Below are positions 1 to 11,145 of a stretch of DNA of 64,000 nt, in pieces (the first letter of the stretch is position 1; every line of letters starts with the position of its first letter). Location: NCBI GenBank assembly GCA_030737875.1, contig CM060909.1:27859659-27923658 (forward strand), read 5' to 3'. Both the position numbers and the translations under genes were made by a program. The DNA comes from Allium sativum (taxonomy: Eukaryota > Streptophyta > Magnoliopsida > Asparagales > Amaryllidaceae). The notes beneath the pieces were generated by a model, which was not told the DNA's origin, did not search any database, and saw only the letters and a program-made list of their open reading frames with translations.

Positions 1-420
1 ACAAGGGAAAACACTCTTTATTGTGGTGTTTATCTTACTCAAATTTTCAAATATTTTGTAGTTGATCTCAAAGGAGAAGAATTTGTACCAAGAAAGGTGT
101 TTGACTCCACAAACATACACCTTATGCAAATTCCACTCACTTTCAAACCTTATGAGACATTCAAAGACAAATAAGCTCGAATGCAACAAGAACAAGAGCC
201 TATGGGAATTGAAGAAGAAGAAGATACTTCTTTAGAAAGTGTTGAGTGTCCAATCAACACTAGAACCATTTCCAAAGAGATAATTGTTTAAAATCAAGTG
301 AAAATAGTCAAAAATCAAAAGAAGCTCAAAAAGACTCTTACTAAAATGACTAAGTTCATGGGTAAAATAGGAAGAGAACTTAGAATTTCATCTTCCACCT
401 CATTATCCACTGAAATCTAA
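1..420 (+). pseudogene. Degenerate envelope-position ORF of the Sirevirus (C-terminal part)
   Basis: Reading frame 1 stays open apart from stop codons at 172-174 and near 289, and ends at 418-420. The readable part has a hydrophobic, aromatic start (CGVYLTQIFKYF) followed by VDLKGEEFVPRK, then an acidic stretch and a Lys-rich region that looks coiled-coil forming. This resembles the extra ORF called envelope-like or 'plant transposon protein' in Sirevirus-type copia elements, but I assign it mainly from position and general character. The N-terminus lies outside the window. It is non-functional as it stands because of the two in-frame stops. Confidence 0.5.
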
Positions 421-837
421 GCCTATCTAGTTTAAATTATCTTTAGTATTTGCTTTTGAATCTCGTATTTAGTGTCTCATAATTAGTTGGATGTATTTGC
501 TTTCAAGTTGGAATGAATGATGTTTTACTTATGTCAAAACTATCTTTAAGTTACTGTAAAAACATTAAAATTAAATATATTAATATAATATTATAACAAT
601 TAACTCAAAATTTAGAATTTTCAAAAAGTTTCTTATGTATGTCGACATACATAAATGCTTTTGTCGACATATAACTGCCAATTTTTCAAAAAATTTCAAA
701 ATTGTTCAAAAATTAAAATTAAATAACTAACTCATGTCCATTCAAATCCAATGAATTCCAGACCCTATTTAAACCTATTTCTTCCAGAAAACTTCATTAT
801 ATCATTCCTCCTTCTTTATTCAATTCTTATCAAAATT
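421..837. other. AT-rich spacer inside the Sirevirus
   Basis: No coding region or RNA gene is recognisable here. The stretch is strongly AT-rich and contains two TGTCGACAT-like words near 640-670. A related TGTCGACA word occurs in the 3' LTR near 13426. Confidence 0.5.
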
Positions 838-1146
838 ATGGCAAATCCAATTCATAGCTTGAGTGAAAACCTTGAAGAGACTTTGAATTCCTTCATGAAC
901 ATCCTATCCAAAGTACTACGAAACCAGCGTCATCTTGAATTAAGCCAAATTAAAATGTTTGAACAATAAGGGAAGAACTTTGATGCTATCCGTTTGCTAA
1001 TATCTTCTCTTTTCAAAGATGAAGATAACAATCTCGCTAAGGCACCACCAACAAAAGAAGATGAAGATTGGGAAGTCATCAAGAAGGATCCAATTTTTGG
1101 AGAAGATGGATGGGTAGAAGTTTCAAGAAAAGTTTGGTTAGTTTGA
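838..1146 (+). pseudogene. Small acidic ORF of unknown function in the Sirevirus 3' region
   Basis: An ATG at 838 opens a frame with one stop at 967-969 and a final stop at 1144-1146, about 102 codons in all. The product begins MANPIHSLSENLEETLNSF, is helical and Leu/Asn-rich at first, then becomes acidic with Glu-Asp-Trp runs. No known domain is visible. It lies between the envelope-position ORF and the PPT cluster, so it may be another accessory ORF of the element or a decayed continuation of the previous one. I do not recognise it. Confidence 0.3.
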
Positions 1147-1416
1147 TTTGTTTGAATTTGTTTGAAATTATGTATTGATTGGTTTGGATTGCTTGACTTG
1201 AGACCTATATATATATTAAAACATATGTAAATATTTCTTGGATTGGTTTGCTTGAATTGATTGATTGAAAACTTGTGTATATAACGAGAAACATATGTAA
1301 TCATGTTATTTGGATTAACATACTTAGTATATTATAGGCATAAATTTAACTGAGTTATATGTCTAAGTACTTTAGTATAGAATAATCATACGATATATAT
1401 AGATAAATATAGGATT

Positions 1417-1537
1417 TAGGGGGAGTATTTTTAGAATTTCTTTTTTATAATGCCAAGGGGGGAGAAATTATAAAATATTGACTTAGTTTATGGGGGAGTA
1501 TGTAGGATTTATACTGGATTCTTGGTGAAAGGGGGAG
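1417..1537 (+). repeat. Cluster of polypurine-tract copies
   Basis: GGGGGAG-type runs occur at about 1419-1425, 1456-1464, 1492-1498 and 1531-1537, three of them followed by TAT or AAA. A fifth copy sits at the 3' LTR boundary (12790-12796). In a copia element the functional PPT primes plus-strand DNA synthesis beside the 3' LTR. Repeated upstream copies are a known Sirevirus trait. The nested Tat-like element inserted exactly in one of them. Confidence 0.65.
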
Positions 1538-3090
1538 TGTTATTACCAAAAAATGGCTCGAACACCAATCGTACGTAGGCCGTACTTCACCAATATGGTT
1601 TGAAAATAAATGGAGCCGCAATCAACAAGAGTTAAAGCAGAAATGCGAGAAAAATGAAATGGAGACAAGGTTTTTAGAGTGGCTCATCCCTAAGCAAGGC
1701 CTACGTCCACTATAAAGGTAGCTTGCATTATCATCACAACGATTACAAGGCATATAAACTCTCTTTGTACATTCGTCTTCTCACTTTCACAACTTACTCT
1801 CTTTCCCACGTACAAATCTCACTTAGATACACAGAAGTTAATGGGGAAATGATGAGATCCGCGGAGGAGAAGGATATTTCAGTGGTGGAGAAGGAGAATG
1901 CCTTTGTTTGGGAGGAGAATGGAGGACAATCTTTAATCTCTTCCCCGCTTAGATGATCTTAATGGATGGCATGGAAAATGGATGAACGATCTTCAGGTCG
2001 AGATAATGATGATGGTTGAGATGTTAAGGAATGGTGGAGGAGTGAATTCGACAGCACTTCGTGGTGGCAAGGAGTCCCCCCTCTTTACAGTGGAAGCCAT
2101 GGCCTATTTATAGGTGAGCTCCCTTGAAGAAATGAGTTGAAATTCATATATGCAGGCTACAAGTCGCTTGTTTCATTAATTACGAAAATGCCATCGTCCA
2201 GTTGTGGCCAATTGTCGATAGTTGTATCTAGCTGTCCTGCACGAGCGACTTTGTGGGAGCGAGCGGTTGCATAGGAGCGAGCGACTGCATAGGTCTGAGC
2301 ACATTGAATGAGAGGACATGCAATGAGTGTACAGACGGCTTGTCAAAGCTTCTTGGTTAGTATAAGAATGACTGACTGAATCATTATGTTAAGCCTTTTA
2401 TAATTGACCGGCAGATAGTATCTGGTTGTAGATGGGCGACCGACCAATGCTTGTAGAGCAGGCCTACGTGCGATCACTCTGGAGTTGACATCTGTAGGAT
2501 CGGTAGGTAGCATATGATTGTAGCATTAGTGAATGATTGAGGAGCGACGACTGGGGTTGCAATCTATGAGCGGTCACAGGATGTGTGTGCGACCTCTGGT
2601 AATTTTGTGTTTCTTGCTCAAAAGACACGTACAACCAACCAGGGTACTACGAACGACCGCAGAGTGGAATGGGCAACCGGAACCAATTCTTCTCCTTGTC
2701 TTGTTTGACCGACCTTTTCGATATAAGAATTGAGCAACTTCCTTAATATGGGCAACCTTTACAGGATGTACGAGCCTTACTGTTTTTGCGCCGTGCCATT
2801 CTTGAGCTAGCCTCGTGTGCGTGACCTCTCTGAATGGTCGTGCTATGCTGTATGACCGATCCTGACTGTGTTGAGCGGATGACCCAACTTGTTCTGATAT
2901 TCGAGCGACTTTGTTTGATACAAATGACTGATCCTTGCTCCCATGCTCAAGCCATGGCTTATGTTTGACCTTGTTGTGCATGAACGACCTTGGTTGGAGC
3001 ATGAGTATGCGAACTTTTTGAGTGCTCGTCTTACGGTTTTAATCACAGACTTAATCCTTCATTGCACGTATGATTCTTAAAGGATAAACA
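1538..3090 (-). repeat. Left LTR (3' LTR of the Tat-like element)
   Basis: It aligns along its whole length with 11146-12702. The plus-strand edges are TGTT and AACA. It contains many scattered GAGCGA, GCGACC and GACCGACC words, mainly between 2220 and 2960. The open frames inside it are not shared as proteins by the two LTRs. Confidence 0.93.
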
Positions 3091-3100
3091 TTTTCCCCTC
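3091..3100 (-). other. Polypurine tract of the Tat-like element
   Basis: The minus strand reads GAGGGGAAAA directly beside the left LTR. This is where plus-strand DNA synthesis would start, and it fixes the element's orientation. Confidence 0.8.
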
Positions 3101-4703
3101 GAAGTTTGTAATTTTCATTTTTTTAAAGATTACATGCTTCGAAATAATGAAATGCAACACCATTTGATGGATTAAGTCCAGTTTCCTATAAGACGAGCAC
3201 ACTTGCTAATGGCTCGTGTATACACAAAATCGAATGACCTTGTTTGTTGATTGGATATGATTGATTGATTGGGCCAACATATTTATGTATTCGTGCGAAT
3301 TACTTGTGCTAGAGCGGGCAGGCTGGATCTGATGAGCTATCTTTTGGTACAATTAAGCAGGTTATTCAGATCTGATCGAGCTGACGTGTCACTTTAATCT
3401 GAAAGGCCTTTTAGTCTTCTTTAAATATTGTCTCTTCATTTTCCCGCTCTTTATTTATTTTGACTTTCTGAAGACTTTGTTTTAATGGTGGTTTTGCTTT
3501 AGAAGATTTTCTACTGTTTCCGATTCCTCCCAGACTTCAACTGTATTTCCTTCCTCAATTTGTCATTGCGCTTGATCCTTCTAGCCGAGCTTCACCAATT
3601 TAGAAATCAGCTAGAGTAATTCTCCTTTAAAATCAAAACCGCCTTCTCGTTCGTAAGTGAACTTTTCTCTTTAAATTTTGCTTTTGGGTTAATCCAATTA
3701 GCTTTATAACAGGTTGAGGTAAAAACTGAATTATTTGATCATGTATTGAAGTTTTTGGTAGTTTGCTGTGATTGTGATGACTGGAAAATTTTGATTCAAC
3801 TTAATATGCTCTAGGGTTATATGTGTAATCATTTTATAGATTCGATTCGCAAAAAAGCCCTTCGATTTTCTGATTTCAATGATATGTCTGGAAGTTGTTT
3901 GTTGAAATGTCTTGTCAAAACACTTTAATTCACCATATTTCTGTCATTATAACCTTAATTATACATGAGTGATTAGAAATGGGCCCTTTTTTTGCACTTG
4001 GCTGAGCACAAACTTTACTGTACATATGATGCTCAATGAAATGCTCGTAACATAAAACCTTGATGTTGTTACTATTGTTTCATACTCTATCTGATGTTGG
4101 TAGCCTCCGTTTATTTATTTAGTTCTACAATCCCTTGATATCTCTGCTCATGCACTCTGGTCGCTTATGTTCGATTTGAAAAGGGTCATTTCTGCCTAAC
4201 TCACATGTGGAGTTGGCTATGAATGAGCTTGACCCGATCGCTTATGAGCGACCTTCTTTGAATTGGATGTGCATAATCATACACTCATGATCAAGATTCA
4301 CGCGACCATTCAAGCGAAATGTGCATGACCCATTTAAATTTATCGTGTGCGACCAGGAGTTATTTATAACCGACCGAGCCAGAGCCTTTGTATATGCAAA
4401 GGTCATGTGCGACCAGTCAAGACCGGTTCATATTGTTGGCTGAATTTTCCTTGTAGTGCTTGATCTGTAATGACAAGTCCAACCAAACACTTTTGAGCTT
4501 CAACTTTACCTTCGGTTGTTTATACTATCAGTAGATTTTAAAGACTATGTATAGTTGATAGCTTTTAGTTTGAATGGCGCATTTATTCAGAGTCGCTTTC
4601 CTTTAATTATTAACCACCAGCCTGTAATTCGCTTTTCAGACATACCCACTTATGTAGAAATGCAAGCTAGGAACCAATTCAGTCAAGATCCCAGGAGGGT
4701 ACC
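3101..4703. other. Untranslated spacer between 3' LTR and antisense ORF
   Basis: No coding region is seen. The part near 3410-3660 reads like a plant leader in plus orientation, with a TTTAAATA word near 3420 followed by CT-rich sequence. It could hold the promoter and 5' UTR of the antisense ORF. This is inference only. Confidence 0.35.
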
Positions 4704-7700
4704 ATGTCTGGAGAGCCTAAAGGTTCTAGTCAGGTAACTGGGGCTGCCACAACTGTTGGTCCTGGAGTGAACATTAGCCAAATTTATCCCCAACCCCGAA
4801 TCCTTGAGAGAGTGCTTTCTGACAGCCGTAAATAGACGCTCCCATTTGGCTTATACCAGCAAATGTGTGCTCATTTTGGATTTTCAGAAGATGAAACTAA
4901 ATTTCCAAGGAGAGATGATTTAGCCGATCATCCACCCCCTGGGTATGTAACAGTCAGTCACCATATGTTGTCCAGTGGAGCGGTTCCTCCTTTTAATTAC
5001 TATTTAGAGTCCATTTTGCGGTGTTTGGCCATTGCTCCATACTAGCTGCATCCCAATGGATATCATATTTAAAGCAACGAGCACCTACATTTTTGGATAT
5101 CTGTTCCTTATATGCTTTAAAAAGAAGGAAGATGGATGGTCCCTCTTTTATTTTTATGGAGGGCAGAAATTCTAGAATTATCACTGGCTTAACAGACGTT
5201 GTCAAAAGGTTTCCAGATCAATACTTTTATGTTCGATGTCCTAGTAACTTCTGTAGTCGGTGATGGAAGGAGGTAAATGTCCTTACTTTGGAATTTCCTA
5301 CTTCTTTCTCCTTTTTATTGGTTCTCTTTCCGTTTTGTAGTAATTCCTTCCAATGAAGGCCTTGTCCTTGACCATGCCCTTCTTGATTCTTTGGTTGCTA
5401 TTAACAAGACTGAGAGAAGTAGACGGGTGTTGCTTTCAGAAGGAAACCTTCGTTAATATCAGCTACTCCATCCTTCACGGTCCATTAAGAAAACTTTGGC
5501 TTATACACAAAGTACCATTGGCAAATCCCTTGCCAAAAAGAAACACTTAGTCCTTGGTGATAGTAACCAAACTTCACCAGGATCTCCCTTGCCTTTGACT
5601 ACTGAAGGGAATGCCTTTTATTGTGAGGATAAAGGAGTAGATGGAAGCATAGACGGTACAAGAGATAAAATAATTTTTAAACAGATTATTGAGAATCCTA
5701 TGCCTCTATTATCCAAGAAGAGAGTTCCACAAGAACTTTCGGAGGCTTGGGAGATTTATACACCGTCAATTATCTCAATCAGGGTGATATTGTGACTTCT
5801 GACCCTGTAGCGTCTGATATGGAGAGAACTTGGGAGTCCGCCGAACGGCCTGGGAAAGCATTTGATTTAGGAACCCCCCTCGAAATTGGTTTGTTATTGT
5901 ATGTGCATAAAATATAATTATTATAAGCACTTTATGCTTTCCCGCAAATCTAATAATTTCTTTGCATGCTTGCTGAAGTTTTGCTTTGTTCCCTTTTCCA
6001 GGTATAAGAATGAAACACTCATTATCAGATAGTTTCTCCCGACAAGCTGGTTCTACTGATCCAAAAAATCTTTTATAGTCTTGCCTTTCTCGTCAATTGA
6101 AGCGCTCCCAGTCATCCTCGAGTTCTCAACCTCAATACATCCCCGAACTTCCACTAACTGATTCTCTAAGAAGGGAAGAATCCGATCGTGCAGAGGTATC
6201 GAATAAGGGCGATAAAGTGAGCACCACATAGAAGGAGAGAAGGAAAAGAGGAGCAAAAACGATCAAGGCAAGAGTGAGATTCAGAATGTTTCGTATCAAC
6301 TGGTTTCCTAGACCCCAATGTTCCCATTTCCCTGAATAATCCACTGTCCCAACCTTTGCTCAAATCCAAATTATTCTCGACCGACCCTCTTATAAGGTTC
6401 CATCTGGAAACTTGATGCTTAGGGATCGTTTTGGAGGTTGGGATTTAAGGGAATGTATTTTGGTTTAGATCTGCATCCAAATGATAGGCGAGACGTTGTT
6501 GAGGGGTTAAGTACTATAAAGAGTTGTATGATTACTCAGTTTAACACTGCTAGGAGTCATCTTGAAACACGATTGAACCTGGCCATGAGCAATGATGATA
6601 AGCAATTAGAATATTGAGCCAAATTTGGTTACGAGTTTCAAAGGTTAAATGCTCGGCATCTTAATCATATTGACATCTTGGAGAATGATAAAGCTGGATT
6701 GGTTCACTTGATCAGGTTTCAAGAATCTGAAATTGCCACTTTAAAGAGTGGGAAGTTAGCATGAACAACTTGGAGGCTGAAAATGAGGAAGTCAAAAGAG
6801 AGCTTGAGGCTGCAAGAGGACAATTTCAGGAAGCTCAATCTGCCCAAGAACTTGCTGAATGTCAATTCTCTTTAGAAAGATGAGCAATCAACAAGAAAAG
6901 GCAGTTCTCGAGGAAAAGATTAATTCTCAAAAAAAGACTCTATGGATTCTGAAAGAAGGCAAAATCAAGCTGTGCAAAGCTCTTGATGAGGCCAAAGTTA
7001 GGACTGACAATACTCTATTTCAATTTTATGTTTACAGCGTTATGAATCATGGAAGCTTAAGCTATCTGAACAAAGACTTTCCACGGACTCTGGCTCTTGT
7101 TTGGGAGCAAGTGCTTTCATACTCTGGTGGTGCTGATGATGAATATCTCCAGGAGAGCCTCTTGGAAGAAGAAGACCGTAAGGCTTTGGTTGAAGGCAGG
7201 AAAATACCGGCGAATGAGTGAGCCCAATCTTCTAGGATAAAAACCTGGATGTTACTACTATTCGTGGCCCATCTAGTCTTATCGACGTTGAAGCTTCAAG
7301 CTCTCAAATCCCCCTGCAGATCACCCTGTCAAGGATGCTACTGGAGTTAAACCCATTGAAGAACACATGGTTCACGGGAATGTTCTAAAACAACGTGCCG
7401 GACATGGCATAGAGGATGACGATACTTCTTTAAATGTGAATGATTACGAAATCGACCTTATATACCCAGTAACCCTAGGCAAAATTGATATCTATTAGTC
7501 TGCACCGGATTTGGATTATCTTACTTCTTCACCTGGGTTTGCTGAATTTAGTGCTTACTATTCATTTGCACGAGGTCCGCCTTTGCCACCTCTTTTGTCT
7601 ACTGGTGCTACCGTTGTTCAGGCTGCTACTATTGACTCCATTCTAGTATCAACCAGTATTAGCTTGCACACCACACCTTTACCGAGCGATCATATCCAAC

Positions 7701-7929
7701 ATTACTTAATACGTCTGATCTGGAGGTTATTGATTATGATTACAACAATGGCGAGGACGAAATTTGGAATACTAAGGCTGTGTCTACTCCGATACGCAGA
7801 AAGAGGCCCATTATGAATAGCCCGTGAATCATTAACCCGTCCTCTCCTGAAAGTCCTTGTGTAAACAAAGAAACAAAGGGTGGAAGTCAAGTAGTTGGTT
7901 CACCTCCTCCTTTCTCTGTTAAGAAGTAG
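4704..7929 (+). pseudogene. Antisense ORF of the Tat-like element (Transposase_28-like plus coiled coil)
   Basis: The start at ATG 4704 and end at TAG 7927-7929 are inferred from conserved reading frames; several stops and frameshifts interrupt it (for example near 4833 and 5043). The N-terminal part (4863-5260) has a conserved pattern: PPPGYVTVSHHMLSSGAVPP, then a hydrophobic helix, LHPN, and later an Arg-rich strand ending in PDQYFYV. This resembles the 'putative gypsy type transposon' family (Pfam Transposase_28). The middle (about 6450-7220) is Lys/Glu/Gln-rich and looks like a long coiled coil. The C-terminus is acidic, then basic (RRKRP), and ends PPPFSVKK. It runs opposite to gag. Antisense extra ORFs are known in Tat-lineage elements, and their function is not established. 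Confidence 0.65.
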
Positions 7930-8340
7930 CGTTTTCTTATTAGGGTGGAAGTCAAGTAGTTTATTTTCTTATTTGTCACGCACTTAGATCGGCTGTTTAT
8001 GCGAGTGCCGGTCCTCGCCTAATACTTTTATGCTTATATATTCATGTTGTAACGTCTGGTATTATAAATATTTCGCTGTTCATTTTTATGAATGATAGTA
8101 TTTCACGGGGATTCAATCTTGTTAGTCGAGCGATCTCATCATACGCTTAGCCTTTGTTGTAAAGTTGTGATGAACTTGTGGTATGTTTAAGTGAGCATTA
8201 TTGATTTTTACACAATGGTGATGCCCCCGTACTAAAGTTCTTTACAACTCTATTAGGGTAGAAACGATCGATTTTTCCTAAATTCTCTTAGTTATATCTA
8301 CAATTATAGTTTTAATCGATCAGTTCATGACTTTTGTATA

Positions 8341-8800
8341 GGTATTCAACCGTATTTCCTACTAACCTGGCAGTCCAAGCTCTTCGGGGATTTGGTTTAA
8401 ATATATCAGCTTTTTAATGCATTAGACCCTTTTTCTCACTAACTTGGTGGCCCAAGCCCTTCGTAGATTGGGGTTTGAATGCGCGAGGTTGTTATGTACT
8501 TTTTTAATATATTCAACCCCCATTTCTCGCTGACCTCGTGGCCCAAGCCCATCGGAGATTGGGGTTTGAATGCGTGCCCTCAGGGGAGATCTTGAGTTTC
8601 AAGTTTTGATCCAACTTTGGGCTTGTTTGTTCTGGTTACTCTAGAACCAGAAAGACCTCATTGGACACCCCCTTTCGGCTAGGATTTATGTTACCCCCCT
8701 TTCGACTAGGATTTCTGCTTGCGCTGGTCCTTCCAGCATGTTCGCCGATCCTTCCGGCACTAGGACTGATGCTTCCAGCCTAGGTTTTGTTGGTCCTTCC
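8341..8800. repeat. Tandem-repeat zone between antisense ORF and gag
   Basis: Three diverged copies of a unit of about 75-115 bp lie between 8341 and 8585. Each holds TTTCTC(A/G)CT, a GTGGCCCAAGCCC-like core and GATTGGGGTTTGAATGCG. Shorter CTTTCG(G/A)CTAGGATTT and GTCCTTCCAGC-type repeats follow at 8665-8800. Variable tandem repeats in this position are a known feature of Tat-lineage elements and can seed satellite DNA. Confidence 0.7.
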
Positions 8801-9424
8801 AACTTATGCATCATCCCGGGAGGTGGGCACTAGTTCCTCTTATCGAGCTTTATTTCGATTTAAAGAATTTGTGTCCTGCACCTAACAAGGTGCCTCTTTT
8901 GGGATTGGAAATTTTTATCCGTGGGACAAATTCGATACCACCTTTGTATTTTTCTCAAAATTTGACGCTAATCCCTTCAATGGATGCTTGCTAAGGACTT
9001 GGCGTTTTTCGTAGTGAAAAGTGCAGCTTTCTGACTTGGTGTTTGTTTACTACGCTTTTCACTATTTGCCCCAGAACAGCTTATTCTCTTGAAACGATGT
9101 GCTTATTCGTCTTGCTTAATTCGCACGATGTTTCTGGCTCTCGAGTTGCTTCGCCTAAAATATGCTTGGGAAGCTTATGGTTATGGTTGGGTTGTAAATG
9201 AGGATTGCTTCTACTTTGTCTACAGTTAAGAAATCGACTTTTAGTATGAGCTTACAAGTATGTTATTTAGGTAAGCACATAACTTCTGATTTATAAGGCC
9301 TTTATTTGATACAATGTAAGTAAATCATCGCCAGTTGTTTACAAGAATATAGCAAGTAACAAAGCAATGTAAAGTAAAAGTGATGGAGGTCTCTTATTCA
9401 GAGCCACCGTAACCAGAACACTGA
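8801..9424. other. Non-coding stretch between repeats and gag
   Basis: No protein domain or RNA gene is recognised. If the element once had pol, it should lie around here, but none of its motifs can be read on either strand. Confidence 0.45.
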
Positions 9425-11057
9425 CTACTGGTCCTTAAGTAAATGCCAGCCTTGGATTTGTTTGGGCAATCTACCATTACTTGTTGCCCTTGCTCGTAGA
9501 GAATTGCAGTGTTCATGGACTTGTATATATTGTTGCAAATGATTCTTCGTAATCAGTTCCTCAATTAGTGATTTTAGATGCCTACAATCATTAGTATCAT
9601 GCCATGGCTGGTTATGAAATTGACAAAACCTTCCTGATCTTATAGCAACATCTTTGACCTGCATTCGATTTGGGATCGGATATTTCTCGGTATCCTTGGT
9701 TGTCACGAAGATATTCCCTATGGTGTCATTAAGGGGAGTGAGCTCAGAATTCTTAAAAAAGCGGAGCTTCTTCTTATCCTGGTCATCCTTTCCTTCATTG
9801 CTTCTCTTCTAACTATCAAGGCTATTTTGCACACTACCTCTCCTTTTTAGCTGTTCACTGCCTTCAGAAACACACACCGAATTCTCTTCAATACTCATAT
9901 ATTTTTCAGCTTTATCGAGTAGTTGTTCGAGGATACTTTGTTTCTTCTTCTTAATCCACCGTCCTAACTTGGTCTTTTTACATATGGCCCCTTTCAAAGC
10001 CATCAGAACTAGGCGGGGTTCATAATTTTCAACCTCGGCCACTACCATATTAAAGAGAGTGAGAAAAGCTTTGATGAACTCTCCTGGTCTTTGTTCTAGT
10101 TCACCTAGCTCCATGACATCCCGTGCCTTGGTTACTTGGAACCTGAATTGCTCAATGAGTAGTCTAGCCAAGGTAGTGAAGTCGTCCACGGACTTCGGCG
10201 GTAGCTTTGTGAACTAGAGATAGGCCACCCCTTCTATATAAGTTGGGAAATACAGGCATTTAATCTCGTTGGTGGCGCGCGCCCCATTCATATGCTGATC
10301 ATATTTGCACATGAACACATTGGGATCGCTTGTCCCGTTATAGGATTGCACCATTGGAGGTTTAAATTTTTGTGGATATAAAGCCATCCTAATTCTTTCG
10401 GTGAGTGGGGTCTTAGTAGGAGAAAATTCCCACTCCTTTTCATTGTCTTCCTTTTTTCAAGCTTTCCTCCATGATTCCACCTGCCATTCCTTAGATATAT
10501 TCCTGCTCTTTGCATCGATCCATGGAACGGGTGCCTTCTTCTTCGCCGGACTCTCGTCTAGGCGGGTAATCATAATTTAGAGATAGAGGATCTAGAATTC
10601 CTTTCGAGAGAAATGCCCCTTTGGTGGAACCAATCACCCGTTGAGAGGCTGTGTCATCGAAATAGTTGCACATAGGTGCTTTAGCTTTTGTATGGTCAAG
10701 ATTAGCATGATATGCAACTTCCTGAATAGAATTTCCCTTTCTTTCACTTGAAGCGGAGGATCCTGTATCATACGCGTGACTCGTTCGAGCGGGTGGAAAA
10801 TAGGTGGCACTTAGTGTGGCTTTTGCAGTAGCGGCTTGAATAGCGAACATTGATTCAAGCTTCTTCATCATTGCATTGTTGGCAATAGTTATTTGACTTG
10901 TTAGTCCTGCCATTGCTTCTTCCAATTTTCTCTTGGTTATAGCTACCTCGATTTCAGACGATTCTCTTGCCATAAAATGGGTGGTGGGCGATGTGACAAT
11001 ATTAACATTGTCGGTGAGGTCGTTGGTTTCACAAGTAACTTCCTTTGACCTATCCAT
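9425..11057 (-). pseudogene. gag of the Tat-like element, broken
   Basis: Gag is the nucleocapsid/capsid precursor. The N-terminal piece (11057-10491) opens MDRSKEVTCETND. A middle piece (10189-9809) has the gag capsid pattern: a Leu-rich helix, FRFQVTKARDVMELGELEQR and GEFIKAFLTLFN. The C-terminal piece (9706-9425) carries the zinc-knuckle-like CQFHNQPWHDTNDCRHLKSL, with Cys28, His31, His36 and Cys41 in a CX2HX4HX4C spacing typical of Tat/Ogre-type gag. The pieces are in different frames or separated by stops, so the gene is dead. The start lies about 70 bp downstream of the primer-binding site, as expected. Confidence 0.8.
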
Positions 11058-11124
11058 GATTTCAAGAAAGTTTTTTTTTTAAAAAAAATCTCGTTGGACT
11101 TCAACAGGGGAAGATGCAAATGCA

Positions 11125-11143
11125 GGCCCCATGGTGGGCGCCA
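11125..11143 (-). other. Primer-binding site of the Tat-like element
   Basis: The minus strand reads TGGCGCCCACCATGGGGCC two bases inside the right LTR. It is a typical plant gypsy primer-binding site for a tRNA 3' end and marks 11146-12702 as the 5' LTR. Confidence 0.8.
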
Positions 11144-11145
11144 AA

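Noticed and set aside
2574..3002. 142-residue open frame on the minus strand in the left LTR
   Set aside because: The homologous place in the other LTR (12356-12658) has different frames and stops, so it is not conserved as protein.
5272..5340. Intron with GTAAAT and TTGTAG borders in the antisense ORF
   Set aside because: The frame can also continue across it in this decayed copy, and no transcript is available, so I did not annotate splicing.
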